Shown: positions 50,801-62,600 of the stretch, one piece after another | How positions within the stretch are numbered: position 1 is the stretch's first letter | Layout: every line of letters begins with the position of its first letter | Assembly: GCF_001949145.1 (NCBI RefSeq) | Contig: NW_019091370.1 | Coordinates: 2,062,575 to 2,126,574 of the forward strand | DNA from: Acanthaster planci | Lineage: Eukaryota > Echinodermata > Asteroidea > Valvatida > Acanthasteridae | Length of the DNA: 64,000 bases | Direction: 5' to 3' | The notes under the pieces: model-generated | What the model saw: the letters and a program-made list of their open reading frames with translations, nothing else | Databases searched by the model: none | Told to the model about the DNA's origin: nothing | Translations under genes and position numbers: made by a program

Positions 50801-53621
50801 TTCACATTCTTGCAGGTACATGCAGGCCACATGTGCCCTCCCGTTTAGCTTTGTCGTCATCCGTGGTGATCAAAGCCATTTAAAAATCCCTGGATCGATG
50901 CTTTCACAACATGTATTTGCTTTTTTAATCTCACATGCACATGAAAAATGTTTTCATATGAGAGTGAATTTTATTATTCTACTAAACACATCACAATATA
51001 TTTAATTAATTATAACTGAGAGATCTTTTTGATACAACATCAACCACACGTTCATGTGTATATGCATACAAGTACATGCATACGTGTGCACAGCATTGTA
51101 CATGGCATTGAACAACAATGCACCGAAGCCATTGCATTGTTTTCCACCTACAACGAATTTTGAATACAACGAACATTTCTACGTGGTCCCTCGGATTATG
51201 TAATAACGAAAGTCGACTGTAATACACTTCTGTACATAAAAGCACAGGTCCAGATTGTGCCCATACTTCAACCAGCTACCGGGTACATGTACACCCCCAC
51301 TGCATAAATAAATGTCTCTATTTGTACACTCACATTCCAGTAGGAGTGCATGTGGCAGACTGTTACATGCATTATTACCTGACTTTCTCTTTCTCAGTGT
51401 TTGTATGTGTGGTACACCCTTCGCTTTGATTCACACTTTTAGCCTCCATACCCCTTTTACAGATTTTATCTGGCCTTGATGTCTCCCCAACTGGCCTTGA
51501 TGTCCTCTATAATTTTGCTTAATTCAAGGCCAAAGTGGCCTTGCCCTAACACGTTCCAAAATTTAGGGTCTGTAATTTTTACTTCAGAATATTTTTCGAT
51601 TTCGAAAGTAAATATTTGGTAATTGATTGAATATCCCAATACTCCAACAATTGGTACAGATTTAATTTGCAGGAACAAGGGAGGGAACTTTTTTACATAG
51701 CGACAGCATCATCTTTATGGGAACTCAGATGTGTATGCATGTTCATGGGCATATTGCACTTGACACGCTGAGCATACCAGTGTTCTAGCTAGGACTATTT
51801 TAGGTCCAGGTAAATTTTTGGATTACGAAGCGTAGTGAGCGCAGTTCTCAACACTTTCTGATGCTTAAAATACTTTTGAATTGGTACATTTAATCAGAGA
51901 TGCCAAATTTTCAGAATGAAAAAGTGTAATCCTATCGCACTTCCAGTTCTGGTTTCCCGACCAACTCTGAGATTTCGCCGTGACCCAAATTGCATTGGCA
52001 AATTAGACATTTTTTTAAAAAAAATCCTGTTGTCTTTCCTTTCAAAACGAACACTTTTCAACAACTTCTTTTCATGTCAAAACACTTGTATTTACCTGAC
52101 TAGCATTGTGTAACTGTGAATTGTAATTAATTGATTTATATTTTCACATTAATTCTGGTAAGTTTTTATTTTGATCACTTTTGGGGCAATTTTTGGTAAC
52201 TTTCGTCCCATTCAATCAGCACAAAAAATTGTCAAAAAATCCTTACCTACCAACCCTATTTAATCAGAAACAGCACTATTTTTTATTGGCCTAACTAATG
52301 TGCTTCTTGGTGTCGCACAGTAAGATCCAGCTTGGGCAATGATTATCATGTCACAATTACATGCGTTGCAAAACACGTAAGCTTCTCCACGACAAGACTT
52401 TGTAATACAAGCCCATTTTTGTGGTGTATTCGTCCATGAACTTCTTCTCACTTGTTGCCACGGTGCAAAACAAGTCCAGTTGCTCGCCAAATATCCAAGA
52501 ATCAAATCCTCGGCAGTCCTCCACTCTGCAGTCAACTTTGGGACAATCATGATGTTTGACACACGCATGTACGATATTGGTACATGTACATGTACAATGC
52601 ACACAATCATGTTGCGATCCTGCCTATTCACCCCTGTTCATCATAGCATTAATTGGGGTTAACGGATGATTCAACCACGCTGGTTTCTACCGCTACTCAC
52701 ACAGCTTGTATGCACAAACAGCGGGATGCTAGCGACACATTTCTGACGTGCGCATTACGAGGCCAGCTTCATGCTACCAGTAGCTTGTATGGTTTTTGTA
52801 CTTTCAAGTTGGAAATCATAAAAATCTTAGTCTGGATCGTACAGTCCTAAACGGACTAAACAAATTGTACAAGTCATACAAGTTGGCATCTCTGCAGTTT
52901 CAGCAATATTTCAGTTCACTTTTTGGAATATCCGTGCTGGGCGACGCAGCCAATTTGAACCTGAGAGCCGGGTGGACATTTGCAGTACCGGGTGGTTCAT
53001 TGCTGGTGAGAGTGCGTATTGTCAAATCGGATGTGTGAGGTGTAACACTATTACACTTGCATTTCTTTAGTCATGAATGATATTGTATCTAAGTTTTAGT
53101 TCTCACTGAGTGTGAAATCATCTGTGTAAACCATTTGAAGAATTGTGACCCAACCTAACAAAATGAGTCGGCAGTCGCCAGGGCCACTTCTGAGGTACAG
53201 ACCTTAACAAGAATCTTGCAAAATGCAAATCACTAGGAAACCTCCACAGTTTCACCCACATCGTGTCCTGTTTCATCACGATGCTATTAAATGAGTGACA
53301 CATCTGAGGTTTATTTGCTCTTTTAATGCAAACTTGTTTAAACAGGATAACTGAAAAAAGGCCTTCAGACTCATTTTGGGGTATTTAGTCACTATTGATT
53401 TTCCCACATGGCTGTGCTTGTCTGTTTTCACAGTTGTTCTAGTGTATCCATTCTCCACTGCATGACAGCTACATTATGTTTCTCTGTTGCCCACCCAGGT
53501 GGAACGACTCATCAAGGACTTCTCAGTCTACCTGACTAAGGATGGTCGCATCTCTGTGGCCGGAATCTCGTCCAAGAACAATGCTTACCTGGCCCATGCC
53601 ATGCACGAGGTCAGCAAGTGA
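38812..53621 (+). CDS. GOT2: Mitochondrial aspartate aminotransferase, complete
   Basis: PLP enzyme that interconverts aspartate + 2-oxoglutarate and oxaloacetate + glutamate in the mitochondrial matrix (malate-aspartate shuttle). Ten coding exons: 38812-38909, 40241-40394, 40709-40837, 42349-42482, 43395-43482, 44003-44071, 45096-45131, 46525-46841, 48857-49007, 53499-53621; 432 residues (human precursor 430). Exon 1 encodes a cleavable presequence rich in Arg, Lys and Ser ([16 protein letters not shown]) and ends AG, which joins to C to give Ser before [12 protein letters not shown]. Key motifs are [41 protein letters not shown] (PLP-ring Asp245), [12 protein letters not shown] (Schiff-base Lys281), [16 protein letters not shown] and [14 protein letters not shown]. 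The C-terminus is [25 protein letters not shown]. The donor after exon 2 is weak (GTCGAT) with a stronger GTGAGA nine bases upstream. Confidence 0.97.
39668..40045 (+). repeat. AT-rich dispersed repeat in GOT2 intron 1
   Basis: Starts CTAGGGCTGTGCAAAAATAT and ends near ATTCAAATTGACTCAGCC, both ends rich in GAATATTCAAATA words. The terminal CTAGGGCTGTGC is shared with the element at 33508-33892. Confidence 0.5.
41645..41720 (-). repeat. tRNA-like sequence (SINE head or tRNA pseudogene)
   Basis: The reverse complement reads TTGGTGGTCAAGTGGTTAAG (A box) then GTGGGTTTGAGTCCCATCC (B box), with partial acceptor pairing TTGG/CCAA. The anticodon loop is too long, so a working tRNA is unlikely. It lies in GOT2 intron 3. 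Confidence 0.55.
41965..42117. repeat. Dispersed repeat, copy 2 (GOT2 intron 3)
   Basis: GTTTGTGAACCAGCCAAG, CCAAAGGACCCTTCATTG and GCGCCCTCTTTTGGTCC match the copy at 34900-35035 in WWOX intron 4. Confidence 0.65.
44504..44756. mobile_element. Miniature inverted-repeat element with GG(C)CGTCCATAATT ends
   Basis: The left end TTAGGGCTGTCCATAATTTT and the reverse complement of the right end, AAGGGGCCGTCCATAATTCT, are matching terminal repeats about 250 bp apart. No coding sequence lies between. It is in GOT2 intron 6. Confidence 0.6.
45576..45875. mobile_element. Possible TTAA-type element, 300 bp
   Basis: TTAA (45572-45575) is followed by CCCTAACCCTGCCAG; the other end is GGGAGGGTTAGGG followed by TTGA. 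The ends resemble those of the 51-bp elements at 30006 and 48273, but the inner sequence is different and one TTAA has changed. Confidence 0.4.
46842..48856. other. GOT2 intron 8
   Basis: 2.0 kb with no supported exon. It contains the second TTAA-flanked palindrome at 48273-48323. A 208-codon minus-strand frame (47839-48465) crosses that element and is probably chance. Confidence 0.55.
48273..48323. mobile_element. TTAA-flanked 51-bp palindromic miniature element, copy 2
   Basis: Flanked by TTAA at 48269-48272 and 48324-48327. It differs from the copy at 30006-30056 at two positions (CTAACCCACC against CTAACACTCC). Located in GOT2 intron 8. Confidence 0.7.
49008..53498. other. GOT2 intron 9
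   Basis: A 4.5-kb intron, the largest in the gene. It holds an AT-rich repeat at about 49050-49330 related to 33508-33892, a TAATG/ATGTA-rich stretch near 49680-49720, and TTACGAAATT/ACAACGAA-type sequence at 49720-49860 and 51140-51225 that may be the ends of a decayed DNA element. No exon supported. Confidence 0.5.
49050..49330. repeat. AT-rich dispersed repeat in GOT2 intron 9
   Basis: Contains TTGAATATTTGACATTT at one end and AATGCAATTTTGTGACAAAA near 49295-49315. The latter is shared with 33508-33892 in the same relative context (CACATTCA / CATTCAGC, then CTTA..T). Confidence 0.5.
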
Positions 53622-56600
53622 GAAGCTGATGACACAGATGGCGAGGTCATGACATTCGACCCTAAACTGGTTTCCCTGCAAAAACTGTTCACTTGAGCTG
53701 TGGGTACCAGGCTCGGACATCATTGCACTATTGGGTTCGACAGTTAGGAAGCAAATCAAGGAAATGGAGAATTAATGGCAATCATGGTACTAAACTGACA
53801 CAAATGTTTCAAGAATGGTTTTGAAAAATAATTAAAATATTGAAATAATTAATTTTAGAATTTTTCCCCAAAAGTTGTACCCTTTTTAAGATATCGTATG
53901 CTTGAAGTAGGGGAAATTACTAACCCCAGCTTTCCGAAATCCTTCAAACTTCAATAATACTTTGATAGGTCTTCGATAATACTGTAAATTTTAGCAAGTT
54001 AAGAGCCTGGCTATCATTACTTCACAGGAGGCTTAAAAGTTAAGGGACGAAGAAGTTGTGTGTGTGTCGTTTTGAATAATGGAAGATTTTGGAGGATTTC
54101 GAAAATTTAGTGGGATTTATGTGTAAGCTTAACAAGTGTAATGGCTGGGTTGTAGTCTTTTTGGGGCTTTACTTAGAGAACCGATCTCCTTGTATGTTGG
54201 GAGAATTTGGATCTCAAAATCAGTGTCATACTGCATCAAAGTTACAGAGAAAAAAAGAAATTGAATATAGTTTACCCAGTTTTGTGGCTTTGCTTAAGCC
54301 ATGGATTCATGCTAAGAGCACAAAATACATAAAGTAGAAATGTAACACCAATCTTTCTTCCGAATGCCTTAAAACGTGGACTGTTCTGCTGTTTTTTGCG
54401 AAGACTCATCAGTTTAAGGGATTAAATTTGATCCATGAACTTTGCAGAGTTTGAAATTGAAAAGAACTCTTCATTAATGAAAGCAGCTGAACGGAATTGC
54501 AATGTGTTCCCTCGCTTGTGGTCATTGGTGTAGGTAGTGACAGATGTATGAGTAAAAGGTAATTTTAAACTCTCAGTTGATAAAAGTGCTAAATTATGTT
54601 CAGGTATTAATTTATTTGACAGAAACAGCTCTCAACTTTCCATCTTGAACATCAGGCTTCTTTTCTGCTAGTGCCAAAAAGGTTATTAATCATATGTAAA
54701 TTTCTATAATTAGACCTCATTTGATTCGTTTTGCTTCCTGCAAAAGTAGTAAGCTACGCAGCTGACTTACGTGAGATGTTAGTGTTCAATATTGTTGGTC
54801 TTGTTTGCAGGGAGTGCTGTTTCATATTGTAGCCTCCATTTTTGAAAGAGTTTTGGAAGCTGGAGAATATTATGCTCTGGCACAAAATTTGAATAGAGAC
54901 TGTTGACAGTCCTAGTGGGCCACCAATTATTTGCATCGAAAATGCCACTTTTTGTACTTCATTGCCGTCACCTTGCGAATATTGTCTCCTGTGATTTATT
55001 CAATTTTCACTGTTGACATGCTATGCCATGCATGTTCAATATGCAGTTAGAAATTTCGTAATTAGACGTAAACTGCAATGTATGGAAACTGCCAAATCCC
55101 TGGCAACATGAATTTCACATGGTGATTTTTTTCCCATGAAGCACTGCAGAAAGATGAGCATGTTGTGATGAACTTGTTGGGTACACTTTGTTGTAAAACC
55201 TTCGGTCGAGGAAAATGGATTACGAAAAAAAAAAATTGCGTGATGAGAATAACGAATGTACAGGAAAATTTATGTGCATTCAACTTCCTCAGTGTGAAAA
55301 GTATAAAATGAATGGTTTAAAAAGTGTTTCTAAAGGTTTTAACTTTAAAACCTATACTTAGGCCAAACAGTGTGGTTTATTTCTAAAAAGTTGTTTAAAT
55401 AGTGATTCTGTAACATTTTGTAAAATAGAAGAATGCAACGTTGGGTAAATATTACCATTTGTGGGAGTGATTCCTGTCACAATTATGGGCAAAACTTGGG
55501 GCATTTGTGTAGTTTTTTAAACTACAGTGCTGGAAACGGATTTCAGTGAAAAGCAGAATGCAGAAATTGGATTGTAGTTCGGAAGATGGAGTTTTTTCAA
55601 CTTTCCATCATTTCTAGGCTTTCATACCTTTGAAAATTTCATTTGAAATGAATACAAAGTTCTTTATAATACTGTTGTCAGAGATACCAGGAATGGTGTT
55701 CATCAGTTTACTTGAGAAACTGTCAGGCACGTAGAGTTGTGTTTGGAGTTAATACTCGCAAAAGACTTGATGAATGTTTGTCCCTTTACCACCCACTTGT
55801 TTCAACCACCTTGGACCGCCCATGGAGCCAGTTCAGATATTTAAGTGTCAACGATTTTGCTCAGAAACATCTGCTGTTTGATGTATGAATTGCAGTACAT
55901 TAAAAGGAAAAAAAAAACTACTTTTCATCGGTGGTTCCTTGTTTAACTTAGAACCCTGTGTTGTCGTGTGATTGACATGTGGTGACTTCTGACTGACTGA
56001 GGGATGACATGATATTGACTTGTAATTATTTGATAGTATTTTGCTTGAGGCATGAGGCCTGTTCTGTAAAACTGAGTTTGAAATTGACCGTATTTGCATC
56101 GAAATGAAGCTGTTGCATTTGGAAATGGAAAGGTCAGAAATGAAGAGTTGAGTTTAACAACCATACAAAGAAAGTTATATTTTGCTCATAGAACACACAA
56201 GCTGTTTCTTGCTTTGTTGCTGCATGTGTTTTTTTTTTCCATTTGTCAAGGTCAGACCTTATTTTCTCTGATGAGCAGTGACATTTAGGGGGACGTGTAG
56301 AGAATGAACATATGTAATAACACATTGAAATATATTCAGTCTATGATATACATGTACCTCTCCCCCCCAAAAAATTTATGCCTGTTTCGTGTATTTAAGT
56401 TGATTTGTCACAGGTCACACAATGTTGACAAGTTAATAACTTGAGTTGCAGGCCTCAAAGGAGGTGTTGGTACAATCGAGCATGCCCAGTTATATGCAAA
56501 TAGTTTGACACCACTGGCTGTGTTTTTGAATCGCTTGATTACACACTCATCCCAAAGACCCCTAAGTGTCTTGTAAACTTGTAAGAGACTTTGTTTTCTT

Positions 56601-59600
56601 TTCACACAATCAGCAAACAGATGCCTGACAAGGAAGAATGACTCCAGTGGTGTACTCAAGTGTGTCGTGTTTGTACTCTTATTGATAATCAATACTGAGC
56701 AGTGGGGAGCCAGCCTGGCCCAAAGTAGCTTGTCACACACCTTGATGTGATCTTAGTTGCCTCAGGAATCGGGGATGAGGAAATACCAGGCTAAGGAGGC
56801 AATCCCCAACCAGTATAAAGTTTGCTGGTTGTGTGTCCATTATTAGATTGATTCACATGGGAAGGTCAAATTGTCTTATGTTGTTCTGTCACGCTTCCAT
56901 GGTGAAACATTGACTTGCCAACATGATGTATTTGAAAGATTCGGAACATCAGACTTTAACAACTTTAACCAAAAATTTCCTCTGTGAGTGTAAATTTTTA
57001 CAGCTTTTTGAAATCTGAAGAATTCTACAGTGGGCAGATCAGGTAAAGTTATTTGCGTAATATTTTAGTAGCAAGTTAGGAGATGGTATAATGTTTTTAA
57101 CTAATGACATTGAACGGCATTCATTGATAATACTGGATGGTAATGTTTTTCTGACAAATCCCATCAAATGTGTAAATTGATAATGAATTAATTAAACCGT
57201 TTGCACCGAAGTCGAAATCTACAGTGCCTTTTGTGGTTCACTCAAATGTGCTAAAAATTTGTGTATTAATGTCGTGAATTTTTAATGTTAACCTGCATCA
57301 AGGAAATACATGCTGCATAGGCTTGTGTTGCTGCACAAATCCAAGCTTTAATTCACCCTCACCTTGCTGGGTATCAGATAAGCATATCTGATGTGTTGTC
57401 ATCAAAGTGATCAACCACTTTGTGTGTTACTGCTTAATATGTTTTCAGACTGATAGAAAATCCCTCCCAGTTGGTAATAGGATTGTGAGATAATCTGTGA
57501 ATCTAATTCCTCAACAGCCTCTCCAACCCAACCTCTAGTCTTTTTCCACTACGGTGAATCGGCCTTACAGAAGTGAGAGCTTCAAGGACCCGATTGCCGC
57601 ATTTCACTGCAGCTTGCTTCTTGAAAAGCTTAAGACTTCACTCCATCAGTAAACCAGCACCAACCACCAGAGATCCATCTTGCATTGTGCATTCACCTGT
57701 TGTAAAGGCAGCCCTTCTCTTGTAAGCATGAAACTTTAATGACTTGTTCAAGCAACACTTGGTTACCCTCTGACCTGTCTTGATTAAATTTTCATATGCA
57801 TTTCTCATGAAACTTTCAAGTCAATGCTACCAACTTTTCTTTTGTTGCAGAGGGATGGAGGATTAGGCCCTTAGAGACCAGTGCACCTGTTCTGTGTGGC
57901 TATGTGGATGGCGGCATTGGTGCTGGGGGAGACATCTTGAGACATTGTTGACATTATTTGACTGAGGATTACGTACGACACATCCCACTGTGACTGAGTA
58001 ACTCCTGGCCCAACCTTTGCACCCATGACAGTTTTTTTTAAGAGAGGTAAGTTTTCTCTAACTTGGCCTTGCAATGAAAGATAAAAGTCACTAAAAAGTA
58101 AAGTTCGAATAAGCTTTTGTCCAAATTTTGATATCCTAAATGTGTGATTGGTTATAATTCTAGTGAGAAAATCAATTGAGGAAATCTCTGCCCATTTAAT
58201 GCAATGGTAAAAGTATCCTAAAGAATTTTGAACAAGCAAGTTCAAGACAATATTTGGTAAGGTTGGATATAGGAGGGATGGTTTGTGTGTTGAGCAAACA
58301 TGTGTTTGACTTGGACTCTTCACAAGACCAAGACCCAATTTTACGGAGCTGCTTAACAGTAGAAATGTTATGCTTACTGCAGAGAAAAATTTGCTAATAT
58401 TAAGCACCATTTCATAGTGGTGCTTGGCACGGTTTTGCTAATGGTTGTGCATGCATAAAGATTTTTAAGTGAGTAAATTTTTCTTCTGGGGTTAGCACGC
58501 CTTTTGCTGTACTTACTGTTTACAGTCTTCATGAAATGTGCGGAGCCTCTTGTGCTTGGGAGCCCCCTGAAATTAGGTTCAGGTGCTGGGTGTTTTAGGG
58601 ATTGGCCTTTCAACACTTTGTGCTCGTGCATGCATGTTTGTTATGCACTTACATAATTGTGACTTTTGGGCTTTTTTGTAGAGTGTATCTATGTTTCTGT
58701 TTAATTGTTAACCCAATCTGGTGGTGCACTGGAGGGAACTTGAACACCTCGCAAAGAGGTTTACATTGTTTTTTTTCTTACCTCGTAAAATGTCTTAAAG
58801 ATACAATATACACCTACAAACCTCACACTGCAAGTGCTGATATAGCCATACATCAAAGGCCCCTGTGGTGCAATGGAATGGAGGGTGTACCGTGGGGGGC
58901 TTCAGCATCATGAGTTCTTTAAGGGGGTAAATTTGGACCCCCCCCGACAGATTATGGATGCACCATTGACCCGATCTGTTTCAATCTTGTACAGAAAGCC
59001 TTGTGCAAATCCCATAAGTTTCATTAGGTATTCCATCACATCTCTGAGGATCCTGTAGGTGGATGGTACCATTGATGCCTTACAGAACAAGACTACAGGT
59101 TTCATCTAGGAACCTGTGGGAGGTACGTGTAGCAGAAAACCTAAAAATCTTATAGGGTTCTTGGCACGAGCATCACCCTCCACCTCCACCTACCCCCCTC
59201 CCCGGGGGAAATATCAAAAAATGAAAAGGGGGAAAGGAAGGGAAAAAGCAAAAGAAATGAAGAAAAAAATGAAAGGGGATGAAAATCACCACTATGCTTG
59301 GAAAATCCTTGAAATCAACCCCCTCCCACTGTTAATTGTTTATTATTTCCTAGCTGATGAGTGCTTCCCCCTCCCTCCAGAAAATTCCCCTCCCCAAAAA
59401 ACAAAGGTTGCCCCTCCTGGAAAAATACAGGTTACACCCATTGTTCATGGAAGTTATAATGAAGGGATTGATGGTTTCATGCCATCAAGTTTGTCCTTTT
59501 TCAGGTCTGTAAGTCCAACTATGCTAGATGTCTCTGAGGATGCGATTTTAAACAACTACTGGCAGTTCACAGTATTATGACCTAAATGGTATGTCGTTTT

Positions 59601-59609
59601 CATTCACAG
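53622..59609. other. GOT2 3' flank and intergenic region
   Basis: Six kilobases without a supported exon. ATTAAA at 53831-53836, about 210 bp past the GOT2 stop, is a possible poly(A) signal. Minus-strand open frames at 57871-58410 and 58908-59105 have no recognisable domain. A G/A-rich and C-rich stretch at 59185-59410 resembles 62500-62700. Confidence 0.5.
59230..59420. repeat. Dispersed repeat, copy upstream of the EF-hand gene
   Basis: GGGATGAAAATCACCA and GCTGATGAGTGCTTCCCCCTC recur at 62610-62700 as GGGATGAAAATCACCA and GCTGATGATTAGTGCTAT followed by CCCCCTCTGGAG, both after purine-rich runs. Family not recognised. Confidence 0.5.
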
Positions 59610-59668
59610 AACCGAAAGTTTTTGGCACATAATTGATCTTAAACTGTGTTGAACACACAACAATCAGC

Positions 59669-62600
59669 ATGCCTGCTTTGCCGTTGAGGAACAAGCCAGA
59701 AATTCATAGCGATGCAGTAAACTTAAAGGCCCGAGGAACTGCAGTGGATGGAAACCTTGGTTCATCCGAGCTAAGTCTCAACAACCATGGACCTTCGCAA
59801 GGGGATGCTGGCGATGGCCATGATGGACCATTGATAAGTCCTAGTTTTGCATCACAATCCGGAACAAACTTACAGCAGTCAATTAAAACTGGCTTTGACT
59901 CTTACCAGTCACCAGTTCCCAAGACTGGCCAGGCATCTCAAGAAGAGTTAGCTGACGAGGATGGGTTCTCTCTGCTTCTCAGTAGTTCCTCATCCAGCCA
60001 GAGTTTTGGCAGGATGAAACGAGCGCATCCAGGAACACTGTCAGAGAAGAAATTGTCAGTCATATCTGTCAGAGATTCGGAACTGGATCTCATTGGTCTA
60101 GCACAGGACTATAAGCCAAGTGGTGATGGAACTTTAAATGGAACTTTAAATGGAACTTTAAATATTAATAGCATTGGAAAGGAGAAAAGTCACACTGAGC
60201 TAAGTAAATCTCTTGAGACATCCACAGACATCAAAGAACCGATTTTGTCGACTGCATTTGGTAATAAGATTTCCCATTCAGAACTTCCACTTAAAAGTGA
60301 AGCAGCTCGGAGCAACAACGCCCATTCATTTCCCTCAGAGAAATCAGATTTTGGGACTCGAACAAGTGGTGATGCTGGCCAGTTGCCCAGTTCCAGCTCT
60401 CCCCACCCCAGCACCAGACAGCGGTCAAGGCAGTGCTGTGGGGGTCATGCTAGACCAGCCATTCAAAGAACAGAAAAGCAGCAACAAGGCCAAGGACTTG
60501 TCACAGAAAATCACATTCAAGTTAATACATCCCCAAAGATTTTGGATCCTTCCAAGCTCCACTTGCCCAGCACCAGTGAGCATGCAGAATCACCATCAGC
60601 TGATTCCTCTGTGGACTCTTCCATTTCTCAGAAGGATAATCTCAAGAATCACCAGGGAGGAGGATTGTTTAAAATTCTTCTGAAAGAGGGCAAGGAAGAT
60701 ATGGAAATGCTGTTGGATAATGAAAATAAGGCAGACAAGAAAATACAAGAAGGTAAGGTACCAAGACATTTTTTGTAAACTTAACATCCAAAATATATCT
60801 TGTTTTGCCAACACTTGGTTTAAAAACATCCAATCACAATTGTGAGGGTATGGAAAATGTTACCACAAAAAGGGTGAAAATGGGAGGGGGGGAAACTAAT
60901 CAATTTGAGGACCTGGTTCCAAAATTTGTCTTAGAAATTTGGCATTTTTTTAAATAACTAATTCTCAGAAATAAGTGTTTTCTTAGAAATAGAGAAGAGT
61001 CTTTTGTGTAATGATGTGTATTTGGTCGGCATTTGGGTGCTTATTTGAGTACTTGGGTATTAGAGTATTTGGGAGGCATGTGGCGCAGTGGTTAGGGTTT
61101 GTAGCTTCTGATAATAGGGTCAGGGGTTGGAATCCAGCTGGTGGCAGCATGTTGTGATCCTGGGCAAGTCACTTTACCCCAATGTGCCTCTCTCCACCCA
61201 CGAGTAAATGGGTACCTGTGAGGGCAGATATGGTAGTTTAGCCGTTTGTGCCAAAATGGCAGCACCAGACTAGTTTACTCCCCAGGGAGCTGAGAGGGTT
61301 TCAGGAATGTTCAGATGATGTTAGCCCAATGTGCGGGGATAATGATAATACAGCACCTCCGAATGGTTTGCTAGATAGATGGCGCTTAACAAGTGCTTGT
61401 TATTATTATTATTACTGGGCAGTAGTAGATTTAGAGGGGATACACCACACTCATGCCCCCCAACTGCCTACAAATTTGCAAAACACTGAATTTAAAATTG
61501 GCTCCATTGCATTCACATTTTGACTTGGGGCATTGCACTGCACACTCGCATTTGACCCTCCAAGTTTGTGACACCTTTCTTAAAATGATTCACATTTTGA
61601 CTTGGGGCATTGCACTTCACACTTGTATTTGACCCTCCAAGTTTGTGACACCTTTCTTAAAATCCTGGATCTGCCCTTGCTGGTGTGCTTATCTGATTTA
61701 AATCTTACTCGTGGCCTTGGAGGAAAGTGTTGATCAGTTGAAGTTGCCAATTAATAATAGACCGATAGTATCCCCTAAATCATGTGACCTATAGTGGGTA
61801 TAGTGAGTCGATATCTACTGTCAGCTTTATTTTGATAAATGATACTTAATTATGACACATTTTGCTTTTTGTGGATGCCATGTTTAATGATATTTAATAC
61901 CCACTATAGGTCATGTGACTCTGCGGACACAATCGGTCTATTGATCAACCGCGAAGGAAAAACGATGCTATCACACCCTTTATAAGGGAGGTTTTTGCTT
62001 TCACATTTTCAAGATAACACAGTGACTATGGTAACCAGTGAGACATCTGGAGAAGAACTGACACCCAGGCCTCCCTCTGCTGACCAGCAACCGGCACCGA
62101 AGAAGAGGCGCAAAGCTAGCGGCCGGAGAGCCCTCTGTGCTGACCCTTTTGCCAAGCTCCCTAGGGTGAAACTGCGGCCGTTTGTCTGGGCCGAAGACTC
62201 AGAGGATGAGATGCCATGTGAGGCCATTCGGCGGAGACGGAAAGCATCGACGAGGAATTCTCCAAAGTTGGTTGATCGACGTGCGAGGCAATTTGACGAT
62301 CCTTTCAAGGAGCTGGCATTTGTGGTGTTTGACAGCGCCGACGTGGACTGTGATAAGAGACTGAGAAGGGCTGAGTTTGCTTCTGTGAGTATCAACCTTG
62401 ACCCACGCTCCTGATCCTTTTAAAATCTATCAGGAGTTTAGGGGAAGGTTTTTGCAGATGTGTTTTCTGCACATCGGTGACTTAGGGAGCATTCAAGAGG
62501 GTTGTCACAATAGGCAAAAGCAAAAGGGGGATGCATACCCCTAGAAAAGAATTGAAAAAAAAGGAAAAAGGAAAGGCGACCCCTTCCCAAAAAAGAAGAA

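Larger units (their letters stand above)
60753..62013. other. Intron 1 of the EF-hand gene
   Basis: 1.26-kb intron containing a tRNA-derived SINE (61068-61415), a 77-bp tandem duplication (61511-61664) and a family A miniature element (61756-61942), so most of it is repeat-derived. Confidence 0.7.

Noticed and set aside
57871-58410. Minus-strand 179-codon frame
   Set aside because: Ser/Leu/Ile-rich low-information composition with no domain. A frame this long is not surprising by chance in 64 kb of six-frame sequence.
59116-59580. Plus-strand 154-codon frame before the EF-hand gene
   Set aside because: Mostly Lys/Pro-rich text from purine and C runs that belong to a dispersed repeat also found at 62500-62700.
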